DNA of 64,000 bases from Phyllobacterium myrsinacearum (lineage in GTDB: Bacteria > Pseudomonadota > Alphaproteobacteria > Rhizobiales > Rhizobiaceae), in assembly GCF_014138285.1 (NCBI RefSeq), contig NZ_JACGXN010000001.1:124001-188000 (forward strand). The letters run 5' to 3'. The notes below the pieces were generated by a model. That model was not told where the DNA came from, did no database searches, and saw only the letters and a list, made by a program, of their open reading frames with translations. Positions 35,327 to 44,928 of this stretch are shown one piece after another; position 1 is the first letter of the stretch, and each line of letters opens with the position of its first letter. A program made the position numbers and the translations under genes.

Positions 35327-36169
35327 TCAGGCAAGCCGCATGACTGCGGCCCCGGCAGCGATCAAAGCGACAGCGATCAGCCGCTTTACCCCAACATTTT
35401 CCTTCAGAACCAGTGCAGATATGGCCACCGCAAACAGGATTGACGTTTCGCGCAATGCGGCGACGGCGGCAACCGGGGCCATGGTCATTGCCCACAATGC
35501 AAGACCATAGGAACCGAGTGTCCCCACACCGCCGACCGTTGCCAGCCGCGTCCGCCTGACAAAATGCGGCCAGAGTTGACCCTTCCGGGTGACGATGGTC
35601 CAGAGAAACAAGGGAATGGCATTCAGAGTAAAAACCCACATTGTGTAGGCCGCCGGTGCGCCTGAGTGCCGAACGCCGATTCCATCAATGAGCGTGTAGG
35701 TGGCAATGACCAAGGCATTGATCAGGGCAAAGATTGTCGTGGCGCGACTGGCACCGGCCCGCCGCCTTGCTTCCAGCGCCAGAACAAGCACGCCGCAGCA
35801 GATCAGGGCAATACCGGACCACTTTTGTGCTGACAGAAATTCCCCGACCAGCGGACCACTGGCAATGGCGACAAACAGGGGCGCCGTCCCGCGCATGATC
35901 GGATAGGCCTGGCTCATGTCACCGCTGCGATAGGCAGCCGCAACAAGCGCGAGATAAACCAGCTGGACCACGGCGGATGCCGCAAGAAACGGCCAGCTTT
36001 CACGTGCCGGTGCCGGCAGAAAAGGCAGGCAGGCAAGAGCAATTACCCCTGCGGACGTTACGACAACGACAGTGTTGAGAAACTTGTCACCCTCGGATTT
36101 GACGACAGCATTCCAGCTTGCGTGCAGCAATGCAGCAAAGAGGACGACGAGCACAACTGTTCCGGACAT
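35327..36169 (-). CDS. EamA family (drug/metabolite) exporter
   Basis: This is a 280-residue protein with ten predicted membrane segments in two halves. Each half has the EamA pattern (AYPIMRGTAPLFVAIASG in the first and ALRETSILFAVAISALVLKENVG in the second). Such proteins export metabolites such as amino acids, but specificity cannot be read from sequence. It stands 79 bases from the oxidoreductase gene start. Confidence 0.87.
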   Translation of the reverse strand: MSGTVVLVVLFAALLHASWNAVVKSEGDKFLNTVVVVTSAGVIALACLPFLPAPARESWPFLAASAVVQLVYLALVAAAYRSGDMSQAYPIMRGTAPLFVAIASGPLVGEFLSAQKWSGIALICCGVLVLALEARRRAGASRATTIFALINALVIATYTLIDGIGVRHSGAPAAYTMWVFTLNAIPLFLWTIVTRKGQLWPHFVRRTRLATVGGVGTLGSYGLALWAMTMAPVAAVAALRETSILFAVAISALVLKENVGVKRLIAVALIAAGAAVMRLA

Positions 36170-36271
36170 GATAAGACCCTGACACGCCTGATGTGTGCGT
36201 GTTCCATGCGCTCAATGACACATCCGGATCATAAGGCAAATTCGATAATCTCATGTTTAACATCAGAAGTT

Positions 36272-36802
36272 CTAAACTGCGTTGATAGCGTCGACAAAGC
36301 TGGCGAGGCTATCGCGCAACTGCCCGCCGAATTCAGCATTCCTGGCAATGCCATCTGCATCCAGTTTTCTGCCTTTGAGCGGAAGGGTGAGCGACGCATT
36401 GCTGACCACCCGGGCAGACATCGTCATCAAAACTTCCATCAGAAGCGGAATGATACGTTCCGACTGCGGTGACGTATTGATCAAGAGCACCGGCTTTTCC
36501 GGAAATTCCACACAGGAAACCAGCCAGTCCAGCATATTCTTGAAACTGCCGGGAATGCCATGGGCATATTCCGGGCAGGAAATGACCAGCCCGTCCGCTG
36601 CGCCGATCTGCTTTCGCAGGGTGACGATCTTTTTGGGCGGATTATCGCCATCGAGATCGGGATTGAAGGGCGGCAGGCCCGCCAGCCCATTGTACAGCGT
36701 AATATCTACTTCAGCCGGAGCCAGTTTTATGCAGGCCTCCAGAACGGTCTTGTTCATGGAAACGGCGCGCAGGCTACCGGAAAGAGCGAGAAGCTTTGTC
36801 AT
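36272..36802 (-). CDS. NAD(P)H-dependent FMN reductase
   Basis: The 176-residue protein has the FMN-binding N-terminus LLALSGSLRAVSMNKTVL and the typical SCPEYAHGIPGSFKNMLDWLVS near residue 75-97. It belongs to the NADPH-dependent FMN reductase/flavodoxin-like group (azoreductase and chromate reductase relatives). It uses NAD(P)H to reduce FMN or quinones. It is divergent from rlmJ with a 88-base gap. Confidence 0.9.
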   Translation of the reverse strand: MTKLLALSGSLRAVSMNKTVLEACIKLAPAEVDITLYNGLAGLPPFNPDLDGDNPPKKIVTLRKQIGAADGLVISCPEYAHGIPGSFKNMLDWLVSCVEFPEKPVLLINTSPQSERIIPLLMEVLMTMSARVVSNASLTLPLKGRKLDADGIARNAEFGGQLRDSLASFVDAINAV

Positions 36803-36890
36803 GGGAAGGCCTTGCAGTGGGAATCAATTTGAACCATGAGCATAGCCGAGATGCTTGCGATAGCACCAACATCATGAAACAAGCTGAGCC

Positions 36891-37751
36891 ATGAACTACC
36901 GCCACGCCTATCACGCCGGCAATTTTGCCGATGTCGTCAAACATATTATCCTGACGCGGATTGTGCTCTACATGCAGCGCAAGGACCATGCATTTCGTGT
37001 CATTGACACCCATGCGGGCATCGGCCGCTACGATCTCAAGGGAACCGAAGCGGGCAAGACAGGCGAATGGCAAAGCGGTATCGGCCGCCTGCTCGATGCC
37101 AAGCTCGATGCATCGGTCGCCGATCTCATCAAGCCCTATCTCGATATTGTCCGCGCGGAAAATACCGATGGCACCATCCGCCACTATCCTGGATCGCCGC
37201 TGATTGTGCGGCACTTGCTACGCAAGCAGGATCGCCTTTCGGCCCTGGAACTGCATCCGGACGATGCACAGACCCTTGCCGATCTGTTCGAGGGTGATGT
37301 GCAGGTGCGCGTGACACCGCTTGACGGCTGGCTGGCGCTGGGTGCCCACCTGCCGCCCAAGGAAAAGCGTGGGCTCATTCTCGTTGACCCGCCTTTCGAA
37401 GTGGGCGGCGAATTCGACCGTCTGGTCGCGGGGCTGGTCAAGGCACATCGGCGCTTTGCCGGCGGAACCTATGCTTTCTGGTATCCTGTGAAGGACAGGC
37501 AGGAGATCAAGCGTTTTACCTCTCTTCTGCACGATACCGGCATTCCGAAAATTCTGCGGACGGAACTGATGATTCGAGCGCCATCGCCCGAACCGCGGCT
37601 GGATGGCACGGGCATGATCATCGTCAATCCGCCTTTCACACTTGATGACGAGCTGCGAAGTGTTTTACCAGCGTTGTCGAAAGTCCTCAGTGACGGACAG
37701 AATGCAGGTTTCACCCTCGATTGGATCCGGGGTGAGCAAGTTGGTGCTTGA
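36891..37751 (+). CDS. rlmJ: 23S rRNA (adenine(2030)-N6)-methyltransferase
   Basis: This 286-residue enzyme has the RlmJ N-terminus MNYRHAYHAGNFADVVKH and the catalytic LILVDPPFE motif near residue 160. These fit the YhiR/RlmJ family, which methylates A2030 of 23S rRNA with SAM. YPGSPLIVRHLLRKQDRLSALELHP near 105-130 is also diagnostic. The C-terminus GTGMIIVNPPFTLDDEL is intact. It is probably monocistronic. Confidence 0.95.
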   Translation: MNYRHAYHAGNFADVVKHIILTRIVLYMQRKDHAFRVIDTHAGIGRYDLKGTEAGKTGEWQSGIGRLLDAKLDASVADLIKPYLDIVRAENTDGTIRHYPGSPLIVRHLLRKQDRLSALELHPDDAQTLADLFEGDVQVRVTPLDGWLALGAHLPPKEKRGLILVDPPFEVGGEFDRLVAGLVKAHRRFAGGTYAFWYPVKDRQEIKRFTSLLHDTGIPKILRTELMIRAPSPEPRLDGTGMIIVNPPFTLDDELRSVLPALSKVLSDGQNAGFTLDWIRGEQVGA

Positions 37752-37810
37752 CCGCGCGCATCGGCTGTTCGACATTGGTCTTAAATTGATACCTCATGGA
37801 GAGTGACCCT

Positions 37811-38260
37811 ATGGCACGCGTTTCCACCCTTATCGCCACAACTCTTGGCGCTGTTCTGGCAATTTCCTCCGCTGTTCCGGCTTTTTCCGCCGACTATCTC
37901 GAACGCGCGCCCAGCCAGACCTATGACGACACCTGCGGCAAGTCAGGCGTTCTGAACCGCATCGTTCATCGATTCTCCTATCAGGTGCATCACGTTCCGG
38001 GCCTGCAGCAGGTGGCAATCCAGGATTTCAGCGACGTTCACCAGCAGCGCTACGAGCCAAGCCGTGATCCGGAAATGTCCGCCGTCTCACGCTATTATTG
38101 TCAGGCAACCGCTCATCTCTCCGATGGCAACCAGCGTCCGGTCTGGTACGTGGTTGAAGAAGGCATGGGTTACGCCTCGATTGGCAACAATGTCGAGTTC
38201 TGCGTTGCCGGTTTCGACCGCTGGAACGTTTACAATGGCAGCTGCCGCAGCCTGAAATGA
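37811..38260 (+). CDS. Secreted cysteine-containing hypothetical protein
   Basis: This is a 149-residue protein with a Sec signal peptide (residues 1-26, cleavage near AFSA). The mature part has four cysteines (DTCGKSG, YYCQA, EFCVAG and GSCRS), which could form two disulfides, and aromatic-rich strands. I do not recognise a named family. The ATG at 37811 follows a GGAGAG ribosome site. It is 13 bases upstream of the RNase T2 gene and may be co-transcribed, but a functional link is unproven. Confidence 0.75.
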   Translation: MARVSTLIATTLGAVLAISSAVPAFSADYLERAPSQTYDDTCGKSGVLNRIVHRFSYQVHHVPGLQQVAIQDFSDVHQQRYEPSRDPEMSAVSRYYCQATAHLSDGNQRPVWYVVEEGMGYASIGNNVEFCVAGFDRWNVYNGSCRSLK

Positions 38261-38273
38261 TCCGTGACCGCTG

Positions 38274-39023
38274 ATGCAGATCGGCAGACTGGCCCGCTTC
38301 GTCCTGTTTGCGGCGCTGATTGCTGTCTCCGTACTGACTTATCTGCGTGAACAGCAGCCTCGGGAAAGTATTGTTCCCCAACAGACACCCGGGGTGATTG
38401 TATCACCCGGGGCGATTGCATCAGGCGAACGCCAATCATCCGGCGTGCCTGCAGGCACCGGTTTTGATTTCTATGTTCTCGCCCTGTCCTGGTCGCCGAG
38501 CTATTGCGCGGCTGAAGGATCAAATGCCAACCGGCAGCAATGCTCGACCAGCCGCCCCTATGGTTTTGTCGTCCATGGGCTGTGGCCGCAGTATGAACAG
38601 GGCTATCCGCAGGATTGCGACACATCGCAGCGTGATGTGCCGTTCAGCCAGGCGAAGCAACTCTCCGACATCATGCCATCCACAGGGCTCGTCACCTATG
38701 AGTGGCGCAAGCACGGCAGTTGCACCGGCCTGACGCAGAAGGACTACTTTTCGGTGATGCGGCAGGCAGTATCGCGCGTGTCGATCCCGTCCGCCTACAG
38801 CCAGCCTACCCAGCGCGGCCCGGTCAATCCACAGGTGGTCGAACAGGCGTTTGTTGCGGCCAATCCCGGGATGAATGGAGATGCCGTTTCGGTCACATGC
38901 GACCGCGATTTCCTGCGCGAAGTGCGTGTCTGCCTGACAAAGGATCTCCAGTTCCGCAGCTGCCCTGAGGTCGACCGCTCATCCTGCCGCAAACGGTCGG
39001 TCGACATGCCGGGCGCACGGTAA
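38274..39023 (+). CDS. RNase T2 family ribonuclease
   Basis: The 249-residue protein has an N-terminal hydrophobic signal/anchor (residues 6-22) and a linker rich in Pro/Gln/Gly. Both active-site segments are intact: CAS I (VVHGLWPQYEQGYP) near residue 100 and CAS II (YEWRKHGSCTG) near 142, supplying the two catalytic His residues. The enzyme is periplasmic or outer, and degrades RNA via cyclic 2',3'-phosphates. Cysteine spacing fits the usual disulfides. Confidence 0.94.
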   Translation: MQIGRLARFVLFAALIAVSVLTYLREQQPRESIVPQQTPGVIVSPGAIASGERQSSGVPAGTGFDFYVLALSWSPSYCAAEGSNANRQQCSTSRPYGFVVHGLWPQYEQGYPQDCDTSQRDVPFSQAKQLSDIMPSTGLVTYEWRKHGSCTGLTQKDYFSVMRQAVSRVSIPSAYSQPTQRGPVNPQVVEQAFVAANPGMNGDAVSVTCDRDFLREVRVCLTKDLQFRSCPEVDRSSCRKRSVDMPGAR

Positions 39024-39028
39024 AGCCG

Positions 39029-39190
39029 ACACCCCCTCTGCCCTGTCGGGCATCTCCCCCACAAGGGGGGAGATCACATTGACATCAGCCATCTCACTCA
39101 ATTTTCGGCACTGTACGGTTGGCTGAAACGGTAATGAAGGCTGATCTCCCCCCTTGTGGGGGAGATGGGCGACAGCCCAGAGGGGGGTGT
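39029..39190. repeat. Large inverted-repeat element (family B)
   Basis: Arms of about 47 bases (39029-39076 and 39142-39190) pair almost fully: ACACCCCCTCTG at the left end with AGAGGGGGGTGT at the right end, and internal CATCTCCCCC/GGGGGAGATG. About 65 bases lie between. This type of palindromic element is common between Hyphomicrobiales genes and contains no gene. It lies between the RNase T2 gene and the GST gene. Confidence 0.85.
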
Positions 39191-39293
39191 CTTGTCATCC
39201 CCCAAGCAAATTCATCAAATCCCCTGAGCGCCTTGCTAAAAACCACCGCGCGTTTACCGTTCACCATCGAATCGCCAACCGTGGAGCGTCATC

Positions 39294-39890
39294 GTGACGA
39301 AAGTGCTTTATTCTCCTGCCTCGCCCTACAGCACCAAGGTGCGCATGGCTGCCCATTATGCCGGCATACCGATGGAAAGTGTCCTTGTAGACACCAATGC
39401 AGCCCCAGCTGAACTGATCAATGCCAATCCATTGGGCAAAATTCCGACGCTGATTCTCGATGATGGCAAGGCCCTCTACGACAGTCGCGTCATCACCCAG
39501 TATTTAAACCGCGTGTCCGGCAACAAGATTTTCCCGCGCAATGCCGAAAAACGGCTGGAGGCGGAACAGCTTGAATCCGTTGCGGATGGTCTTTGTGACG
39601 TTCTGCTCACCCATGTCTATGAGCGGCGCTTCCATCCGGAAGAGAAAATCCACCAGCCATGGCTCGACTGGCAATGGGCCAAAGCGATCCGTGTTCTTGA
39701 TTACCTCAATGCAGCACCACCACGTCTGGGCAAAAAGCTTCATGGCGGCCACATCGCGCTGGCGGCAGCCCTTGCCTATGCGTCGCTGCGCTTCGAAGGC
39801 AAGTGGGAAAAGGGCCGTTCAAAACTCAAGCGCTGGCAGAAGCGGTTCGAAGAACTGCATCCGGAGCTTGCTGCACTTCTGCCGAAATAA
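39294..39890 (+). CDS. Glutathione S-transferase family protein
   Basis: This is a 198-residue protein. The N-terminal thioredoxin-like domain has VLYSPASPYSTKVRMAAHYAG, GKIPTLILDDGKALYDSRVI (the cis-Pro and glutathione-contact region, near residue 50-68) and the linker. The helical C-terminal domain follows. The substrate is unknown. The nearby downstream terminator stem serves the opposite-strand Omp gene. Confidence 0.9.
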   Translation: MTKVLYSPASPYSTKVRMAAHYAGIPMESVLVDTNAAPAELINANPLGKIPTLILDDGKALYDSRVITQYLNRVSGNKIFPRNAEKRLEAEQLESVADGLCDVLLTHVYERRFHPEEKIHQPWLDWQWAKAIRVLDYLNAAPPRLGKKLHGGHIALAAALAYASLRFEGKWEKGRSKLKRWQKRFEELHPELAALLPK

Positions 39891-39900
39891 ACGCGAGCCA

Positions 39901-39930
39901 AAAAAAAGCCGGACAGTTTCCTGTCCGGCT
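39901..39930 (-). terminator. Rho-independent terminator for the Omp25-like gene
   Basis: A 10-bp GC-rich stem (AGCCGGACAG at 39907-39916 paired with CTGTCCGGCT at 39921-39930) encloses the loop TTTC. On the minus strand it is followed by a run of seven T residues (39901-39907 on the plus strand are A), placed 24 bases after the Omp stop. This is an excellent intrinsic terminator for that gene. Confidence 0.9.
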
Positions 39931-39953
39931 CTTCTGGAGGTCAAGTACTGTGA

Positions 39954-40595
39954 TTAGAACTTGTAACCGACACCAACACGAACTTCGTTCGTGGTGATCT
40001 TGTTCGATACGCTGTCGAGACCGCCGAGATCATAGTCCTTCTTGCCAAAGTCGGTGTAGCGATACTCAACGCGACCAACGATGTTCTGGGTGATCTTGGC
40101 TTCTGCACCGGCACCGGCTGTCCAGCCGATGTGAGTCTTGCTGTCGCTGCCGATATCGTTGGACAGCTTGCCTTCAGTGATGGCAACACCGCCTGTACCG
40201 TAGAGCAGGACCGGATCAAGAGCGATACCGGCACGGGCACGGATAGAACCTTCTACGCCCTGCTTGGCCTTGTAGCCGAAGTTGTTTTCCTTGGCACCGG
40301 AATAACCGATGTCACCTTCAGCACCGTATACGAACTGACCGTTCTGCAGGTTGTAGCCGCCGTAAGCGCCACCCTTGAGGCCGTCGGCATCAAGTTTGCC
40401 TTCGCTGGTCTTGTTCTTGTTCCAGCCGTAGCCGCCATAAACACCGAGGTAAGCGCCAGACCAATCGGCCTGTGGTGCCTGGTATGCAGCTTCAGGTGCA
40501 GGAGCCTGTTCAGTGATGATGTCAGCAGCGAGAACTGGGGCGGAGAGCGTCAGCACAGCCGCCGAAGCGAGGATCATTGTCTTAAGAGTGCGCAT
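39954..40595 (-). CDS. Omp25/Omp31-like outer membrane beta-barrel protein
   Basis: This 213-residue protein has a signal peptide (cleavage after VLAA near residue 23) and a barrel that begins WSGAYLGVYGGYGWNKNK. The C-terminus VRVGVGYKF ends with Phe, the usual signal for outer-membrane insertion. Strand patterns such as FVYGAEGDIGYSGAK and RVEYRYTDFGKKDY match the Brucella Omp25/Omp31 group. It has AAGGAG ahead of its ATG and its own terminator, so it is a single-gene, probably highly expressed unit. Codons look strongly biased, consistent with that. Confidence 0.92.
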   Translation of the reverse strand: MRTLKTMILASAAVLTLSAPVLAADIITEQAPAPEAAYQAPQADWSGAYLGVYGGYGWNKNKTSEGKLDADGLKGGAYGGYNLQNGQFVYGAEGDIGYSGAKENNFGYKAKQGVEGSIRARAGIALDPVLLYGTGGVAITEGKLSNDIGSDSKTHIGWTAGAGAEAKITQNIVGRVEYRYTDFGKKDYDLGGLDSVSNKITTNEVRVGVGYKF

Positions 40596-41095
40596 GGCAA
40601 TCTCCTTATTTGAACTCTTTTACACGGAGCGGGCACTTGGTCGGGGGGATAAACCAAAACTTGCGTCCGCTGAACGAGATGGACATTCGCTCCGCATTGT
40701 GGCGGCACTTGCGCCGGACTGTGAAAAGAAACTGTCGAGAAAATGGCAGAAATGCGATGTGTTTATTATGCAACAGCTGGAATTACCGAATGATTTCAAG
40801 CGGATAAAAATACACCGACAAAATAGAATGCGTGAAATATTTGATTAAAATTTATTGTAAAGTCTGAAAATGCGCTTCTTCAATATAGTATACTTAATGG
40901 ATACTTAATCTCATCGCTACTCTTCATCCTGCCATTGCGTTTATGCCGTTATACGTACTTCAGCGGATCACAAACGCAGTGACCTCTGCGAATGACTTCA
41001 ATATTTCATTCGTATCCGCCAAGGCAGGCAAACACTCGCGCTTTCGCTATATCCTCCCTATATTCAGGCATGAATCGCAGCATCGGGAGAGCCAC
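40596..41095. other. Divergent intergenic region (omp / SDR), no gene seen
   Basis: This 500-base region holds promoters for the Omp gene (minus) and the SDR-uvrC pair (plus). A short direct repeat ATACTTAAT occurs at 40890-40898 and 40901-40909, spaced 11 bp, in the AT-rich part. No clear promoter boxes or RNA structures are visible. Confidence 0.4.
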
Positions 41096-41860
41096 TTGCA
41101 GACAGATAAGACCGTTGTCCTTGTTACAGGTGGGGCAAAGCGTGTTGGCAAGGCAATTGTCGAGAATCTGGCCGCCAACGGCTTTGCAGTGGCTATCCAT
41201 TGCAATCATTCACGCGAAGAAGGTCACGTGCTGCTGGAATCCGTCCAGGCAGCGGGTGGAACTGCGGCCGTGGTTCAGGCAGACCTGACAGACAGTGATG
41301 CGGTGCGGGGACTGATTGGCAGCGTTGAAGATGCGCTTGGTCCCGTGGAAATCCTTGTCAACAATGCCTCGGTCTTTCAGGAGGACGGCTTTGGCAATTT
41401 CGATGATGAACGCTGGGACAGACACTTTGCCGTGCACGTGAGGGCCCCGGTATTGCTGGCCGATGCCATGAAATCCGCTCTTCCCGACGGAGAGAATGGT
41501 CTTATTGTCAATATTATCGATCAGCGCGTGTGGAAGCTCAACCCGAAATTCATCTCCTATACGCTGTCGAAGGCTGCCCTGTGGACAGCAACGCAGACCA
41601 TGGCGCAGGCACTTGCCCCGCATATCCGGGTCAATGCCATTGGTCCGGGACCGACCATGCAGGGAGAACGTCAGGAGAGAATCGATTTTGAACAACAAGT
41701 TGATGGCCTGCTGTTGAAACGCGGGCCCGATCTGGCAGAATTCGGTAACACGATCCGCTATCTCTGGCAGACGCGCTCCATCACCGGGCAAATGATAGCT
41801 CTTGATGGCGGGCAGCATCTGGCGTGGGAAACGCCGGATGTTACAGGAATGGCAGAATGA
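41096..41860 (+). CDS. SDR family oxidoreductase, pteridine-reductase-like
   Basis: This is a 254-residue protein from a TTG start at 41096 with GGGAG six bases ahead. Rossmann motif [12 protein letters not shown] is near residue 10, NNAS near 90, and Y155-x3-K159 is present. The usual catalytic Ser is replaced by D142, 13 residues before the Tyr, exactly the Asp-Tyr-Lys arrangement of PTR1 and FolM pteridine reductases, and the N-terminal TG-x2-KR-x-G plus the H-x-N-H-S-R-E stretch also fit those. Role in folate or pterin reduction is inferred. The stop overlaps the uvrC start (ATGA). Confidence 0.85.
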   Translation: MQTDKTVVLVTGGAKRVGKAIVENLAANGFAVAIHCNHSREEGHVLLESVQAAGGTAAVVQADLTDSDAVRGLIGSVEDALGPVEILVNNASVFQEDGFGNFDDERWDRHFAVHVRAPVLLADAMKSALPDGENGLIVNIIDQRVWKLNPKFISYTLSKAALWTATQTMAQALAPHIRVNAIGPGPTMQGERQERIDFEQQVDGLLLKRGPDLAEFGNTIRYLWQTRSITGQMIALDGGQHLAWETPDVTGMAE

Positions 41861-43965
41861 CCAACGCACGAAATCACCCAGCAATCGATCCGGCACCACC
41901 TCTTTCCCCTGAGGAGAACGAGGAGGATATCGGCGTGATGCTGGATGATGAAGGCCCGCTTGCCGAAGAGAACAGTGAACCGATTCGCGATGTTGCGGCG
42001 CTGATCAATGCGATCGAATGGGATTCCAGCATCGAAAGCGATGGAAGCAGCGGCGCCGATGTCATTGGCGAACTGGTCAAGCGGCTGCCTAACAAACCCG
42101 GTGTTTACCGCATGTTCAATCAGGGCGGCGATGTGCTCTATGTGGGCAAGGCGCGCAACCTGAAGAAGCGCGTTTCAAACTATGCCCGGGGTCAGGGTCA
42201 CAACAACCGCATTGCGCGCATGATCCGCGAAACCATGAAAATGGAATTCGTCGTTACGCGCACCGAGACTGAAGCGCTGCTTCTGGAAGCGAATCTCATC
42301 AAACGCTTGCGCCCGCGCTTTAATGTTCTGATGCGGGACGACAAGTCATTTCCCTATATCCTGCTGACAGCCCCCAAGCAGACAGACCGGCGGCTCGCGC
42401 CGGGTATTTTCAAGCATCGCGGCGCCCGATCGTCGAAAGGCGATTATTTCGGCCCCTTTGCCTCGGCGGGTGCCGTGGGGCGCACGATCAATGCGCTGCA
42501 GCGGGCCTTCCTGCTGCGGACCTGCACGGATTCCTTCTACGAAAACCGCACGCGTCCCTGCCTGCTCTACCAGATCAAGCGCTGCTCCGGCCCGTGCACC
42601 AATGAAGTCAGCGAAGCGGATTATAACGAGCTGGTCACCGAGACCAAGGCGTTTTTGTCCGGCAAGAGCCAAGCGGTCAAGACCCATCTGTCCGATGCCA
42701 TGCGCGAAGCCTCGGCCGCGCTCGATTTCGAACGCGCCGCGATCTATCGCGACCGCTTGTCTGCTCTGTCCCACGTTCAGTCCCATTCAGGAATCAACCC
42801 GCAATCGGTGGAAGAAGCAGACGTCTTTGCCATCTATCAGGACGGCGGCACGACCTGCATTCAGGTGTTTTTCTTCCGCACAGGCCAGAACTGGGGCAAC
42901 CGCGCCTATTATCCCAAGGCCGATTCATCGCTTTCAAGCGCCGAAGTTCTGGGTGCCTTTCTGGCGCAGTTCTATGATGACAAGCCCTGCCCCTCGCTGA
43001 TCATGCTATCGGAAACGGTGGAGGATCAGGAACTGCTCGGCGTTGCCCTGACGGCGAAATCAGACCGCAAGGTGACGATCACGGTACCCCAACGCGGCGA
43101 AAAGAAAGAACTTGTCGAACACGCGCTCAGCAATGCGCGCGAAGCGCTTGGCCGCCAGCTTGCCGAAACCTCGTCGCAATCGCGCCTGCTCAAAGGTGTG
43201 GCCGAAACGTTTGGTCTGGAAAAGACGCCGCGCCGCATCGAGGTATACGACAACTCCCACATCATGGGCACGAACGCCATTGGCGGCATGATCGTTGCGG
43301 GACCGGAGGGCTTCGTCAAAAACCAGTACCGCAAGTTCAATATCCGTTCGACCGATATCACGCCGGGCGACGATTTCGGCATGATGCGGGAAGTAATCGA
43401 GCGTCGGTTCAGCCGTCTCGTCAAGGAACATGGCACGCCCGAGAACAAGGATATGCCCGACACATCGGCAGATGTGGAAATCGACGAGTTCGACGACGAT
43501 TCCGATGCGTTTCCCGCATGGCCGGACATTATCCTGATCGACGGTGGTCAGGGCCAGATGAGCGCCGTACGCGGCATTCTCCAGGAAATGGGCATTTCCG
43601 ACAAGGTAACCGCCATCGGCGTTGCCAAGGGCGTGGACCGCGATGCCGGGCGCGAGCGTTTTTTCATGGAGGGCAAGCAGTCCTTCACTTTGCCACCACG
43701 CGATCCGGTTCTCTACTTCCTGCAGCGCCTGCGCGACGAGGCGCACCGCTTTGCCATCGGCACGCACCGGGCCAAGCGCAAGAAGGAAATGATCAAGAAT
43801 CCGCTGGATGAAATTGCCGGCATAGGCCCATCACGCAAACGTGCACTGCTTCATCAATTTGGTACGGCAAAGGCGATATCACAGGCTGCTGTCGAAGATT
43901 TGATGAAGGTAGACGGGATATCGGAAGCAATGGCCATTACCATTCGCGATCATTTTCGTTCTTAG
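41857..43965 (+). CDS. uvrC: Excinuclease ABC subunit C
   Basis: This is a 702-residue protein. The first 60 residues are an acidic extension, then the GIY-YIG nuclease domain ([25 protein letters not shown] near 90), the UVR motif, the UvrC RNase H-like domain ([20 protein letters not shown], later LIDGGQGQ) and the C-terminal tandem HhH ([22 protein letters not shown]). It makes both incisions in nucleotide excision repair with UvrA and UvrB. The ATG at 41857 overlaps the SDR stop. The start uses AGGA at eight bases. Confidence 0.96.
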   Translation: MTNARNHPAIDPAPPLSPEENEEDIGVMLDDEGPLAEENSEPIRDVAALINAIEWDSSIESDGSSGADVIGELVKRLPNKPGVYRMFNQGGDVLYVGKARNLKKRVSNYARGQGHNNRIARMIRETMKMEFVVTRTETEALLLEANLIKRLRPRFNVLMRDDKSFPYILLTAPKQTDRRLAPGIFKHRGARSSKGDYFGPFASAGAVGRTINALQRAFLLRTCTDSFYENRTRPCLLYQIKRCSGPCTNEVSEADYNELVTETKAFLSGKSQAVKTHLSDAMREASAALDFERAAIYRDRLSALSHVQSHSGINPQSVEEADVFAIYQDGGTTCIQVFFFRTGQNWGNRAYYPKADSSLSSAEVLGAFLAQFYDDKPCPSLIMLSETVEDQELLGVALTAKSDRKVTITVPQRGEKKELVEHALSNAREALGRQLAETSSQSRLLKGVAETFGLEKTPRRIEVYDNSHIMGTNAIGGMIVAGPEGFVKNQYRKFNIRSTDITPGDDFGMMREVIERRFSRLVKEHGTPENKDMPDTSADVEIDEFDDDSDAFPAWPDIILIDGGQGQMSAVRGILQEMGISDKVTAIGVAKGVDRDAGRERFFMEGKQSFTLPPRDPVLYFLQRLRDEAHRFAIGTHRAKRKKEMIKNPLDEIAGIGPSRKRALLHQFGTAKAISQAAVEDLMKVDGISEAMAITIRDHFRS

Positions 43966-44076
43966 TTTTGTTTACATCTTGAAAACGGGACATAATTGCG
44001 CCCGAGTCCACGACGATGAGCTTGACGTTTGACGGACAAGCCCGTTTGATCGGCACTGATTTGATTGGTTGGAAAT

Positions 44077-44661
44077 ATGCCCAAGAACAACGCCTACTCC
44101 TTGCCGAACCTGTTGACCTACGGACGCATTCTCGCGGTGCCGCTGGTCGTCCTCTGTTTCTTTCTGGAAGGCAGCCTGCAATCCAGCGATGCGGCGCGCT
44201 GGGGTGCGTTGGTGATTTTCGCCATTGCCAGTATCACCGATTTCTTTGACGGCTATCTCGCGCGAATCTGGAAACAGACATCGACCATCGGCCGTATGCT
44301 GGACCCGATTGCCGACAAGCTGCTTGTATCGGCCTGCCTGCTGCTTCTGGCCGCCGATGGAACCATTGCCGGCTGGACACTCTGGGCCGCCATCATCATT
44401 CTTTGCCGCGAAATTCTCGTCTCGGGCTTGCGCGAATATCTGGCCGAACTGAAGGTCAGCGTACCGGTCAGCCAGCTGGCGAAATGGAAGACGACCATCC
44501 AGATGTTTGCCGTCGCCATTCTTCTGGCAGGGCCGGCCGGTGATAAGATCCTGCCCTACACCACGCAATTCGGCATTGCCCTGTTGTGGGTGGCAGCTCT
44601 GGTCACCCTTTACACCGGCTGGGACTATTTCCGCGCCGGCCTCAAACATGTGGTAGACTAG
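44077..44661 (+). CDS. pgsA: CDP-diacylglycerol--glycerol-3-phosphate 3-phosphatidyltransferase
   Basis: This is a 194-residue membrane enzyme with the signature TDFFDGYLARIW...GRMLDPIADK near residues 54-80 and an N-terminus MPKNNAYSLPNLLTYGRILAVP typical of PgsA. It makes phosphatidylglycerophosphate, first step to PG and cardiolipin. The gene order uvrC-pgsA-moaD-moaE is a common alphaproteobacterial one, which supports this name over the paralogue at 29931. A TTG 4 codons upstream is also in frame. Confidence 0.92.
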   Translation: MPKNNAYSLPNLLTYGRILAVPLVVLCFFLEGSLQSSDAARWGALVIFAIASITDFFDGYLARIWKQTSTIGRMLDPIADKLLVSACLLLLAADGTIAGWTLWAAIIILCREILVSGLREYLAELKVSVPVSQLAKWKTTIQMFAVAILLAGPAGDKILPYTTQFGIALLWVAALVTLYTGWDYFRAGLKHVVD

Positions 44662-44665
44662 GCCC

Positions 44666-44923
44666 ATGAGCGTCAAACTGGTTTATTTTGCATGGGTTCG
44701 TGAGCGGATCGGCAAGGGCGAAGAGGAAATCGAGCTCCCGACATCAATTATCACCGTCGGTGATCTGTTGAACCACCTCAAAACGCGCGGCGAAGAATAT
44801 GAGGCGGCGCTGGAATATCAGGACGTGATCCGTGTCGCGATCAACCAGGAACATGTCGATCACAAAACGCCTATCGGTGGCGCCCATGAGATCGCCCTTT
44901 TTCCGCCCATGACCGGCGGCTGA
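44666..44923 (+). CDS. moaD: Molybdopterin synthase small subunit
   Basis: This 85-residue ubiquitin-like protein begins VKLVYFAWVRERIGKGEEEIELP and ends FPPMTGG with the C-terminal Gly-Gly that carries the thiocarboxylate sulfur. It gives sulfur to MoaE to form molybdopterin from cPMP. It is four bases after pgsA and five bases before moaE. Confidence 0.96.
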   Translation: MSVKLVYFAWVRERIGKGEEEIELPTSIITVGDLLNHLKTRGEEYEAALEYQDVIRVAINQEHVDHKTPIGGAHEIALFPPMTGG

Positions 44924-44928
44924 AACCC

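Noticed and set aside
33487-35343. A 618-codon open frame opposite to the molybdopterin oxidoreductase
   Set aside because: The minus strand holds the complete enzyme with Fe-S and cofactor motifs. The plus frame is a codon-bias shadow.
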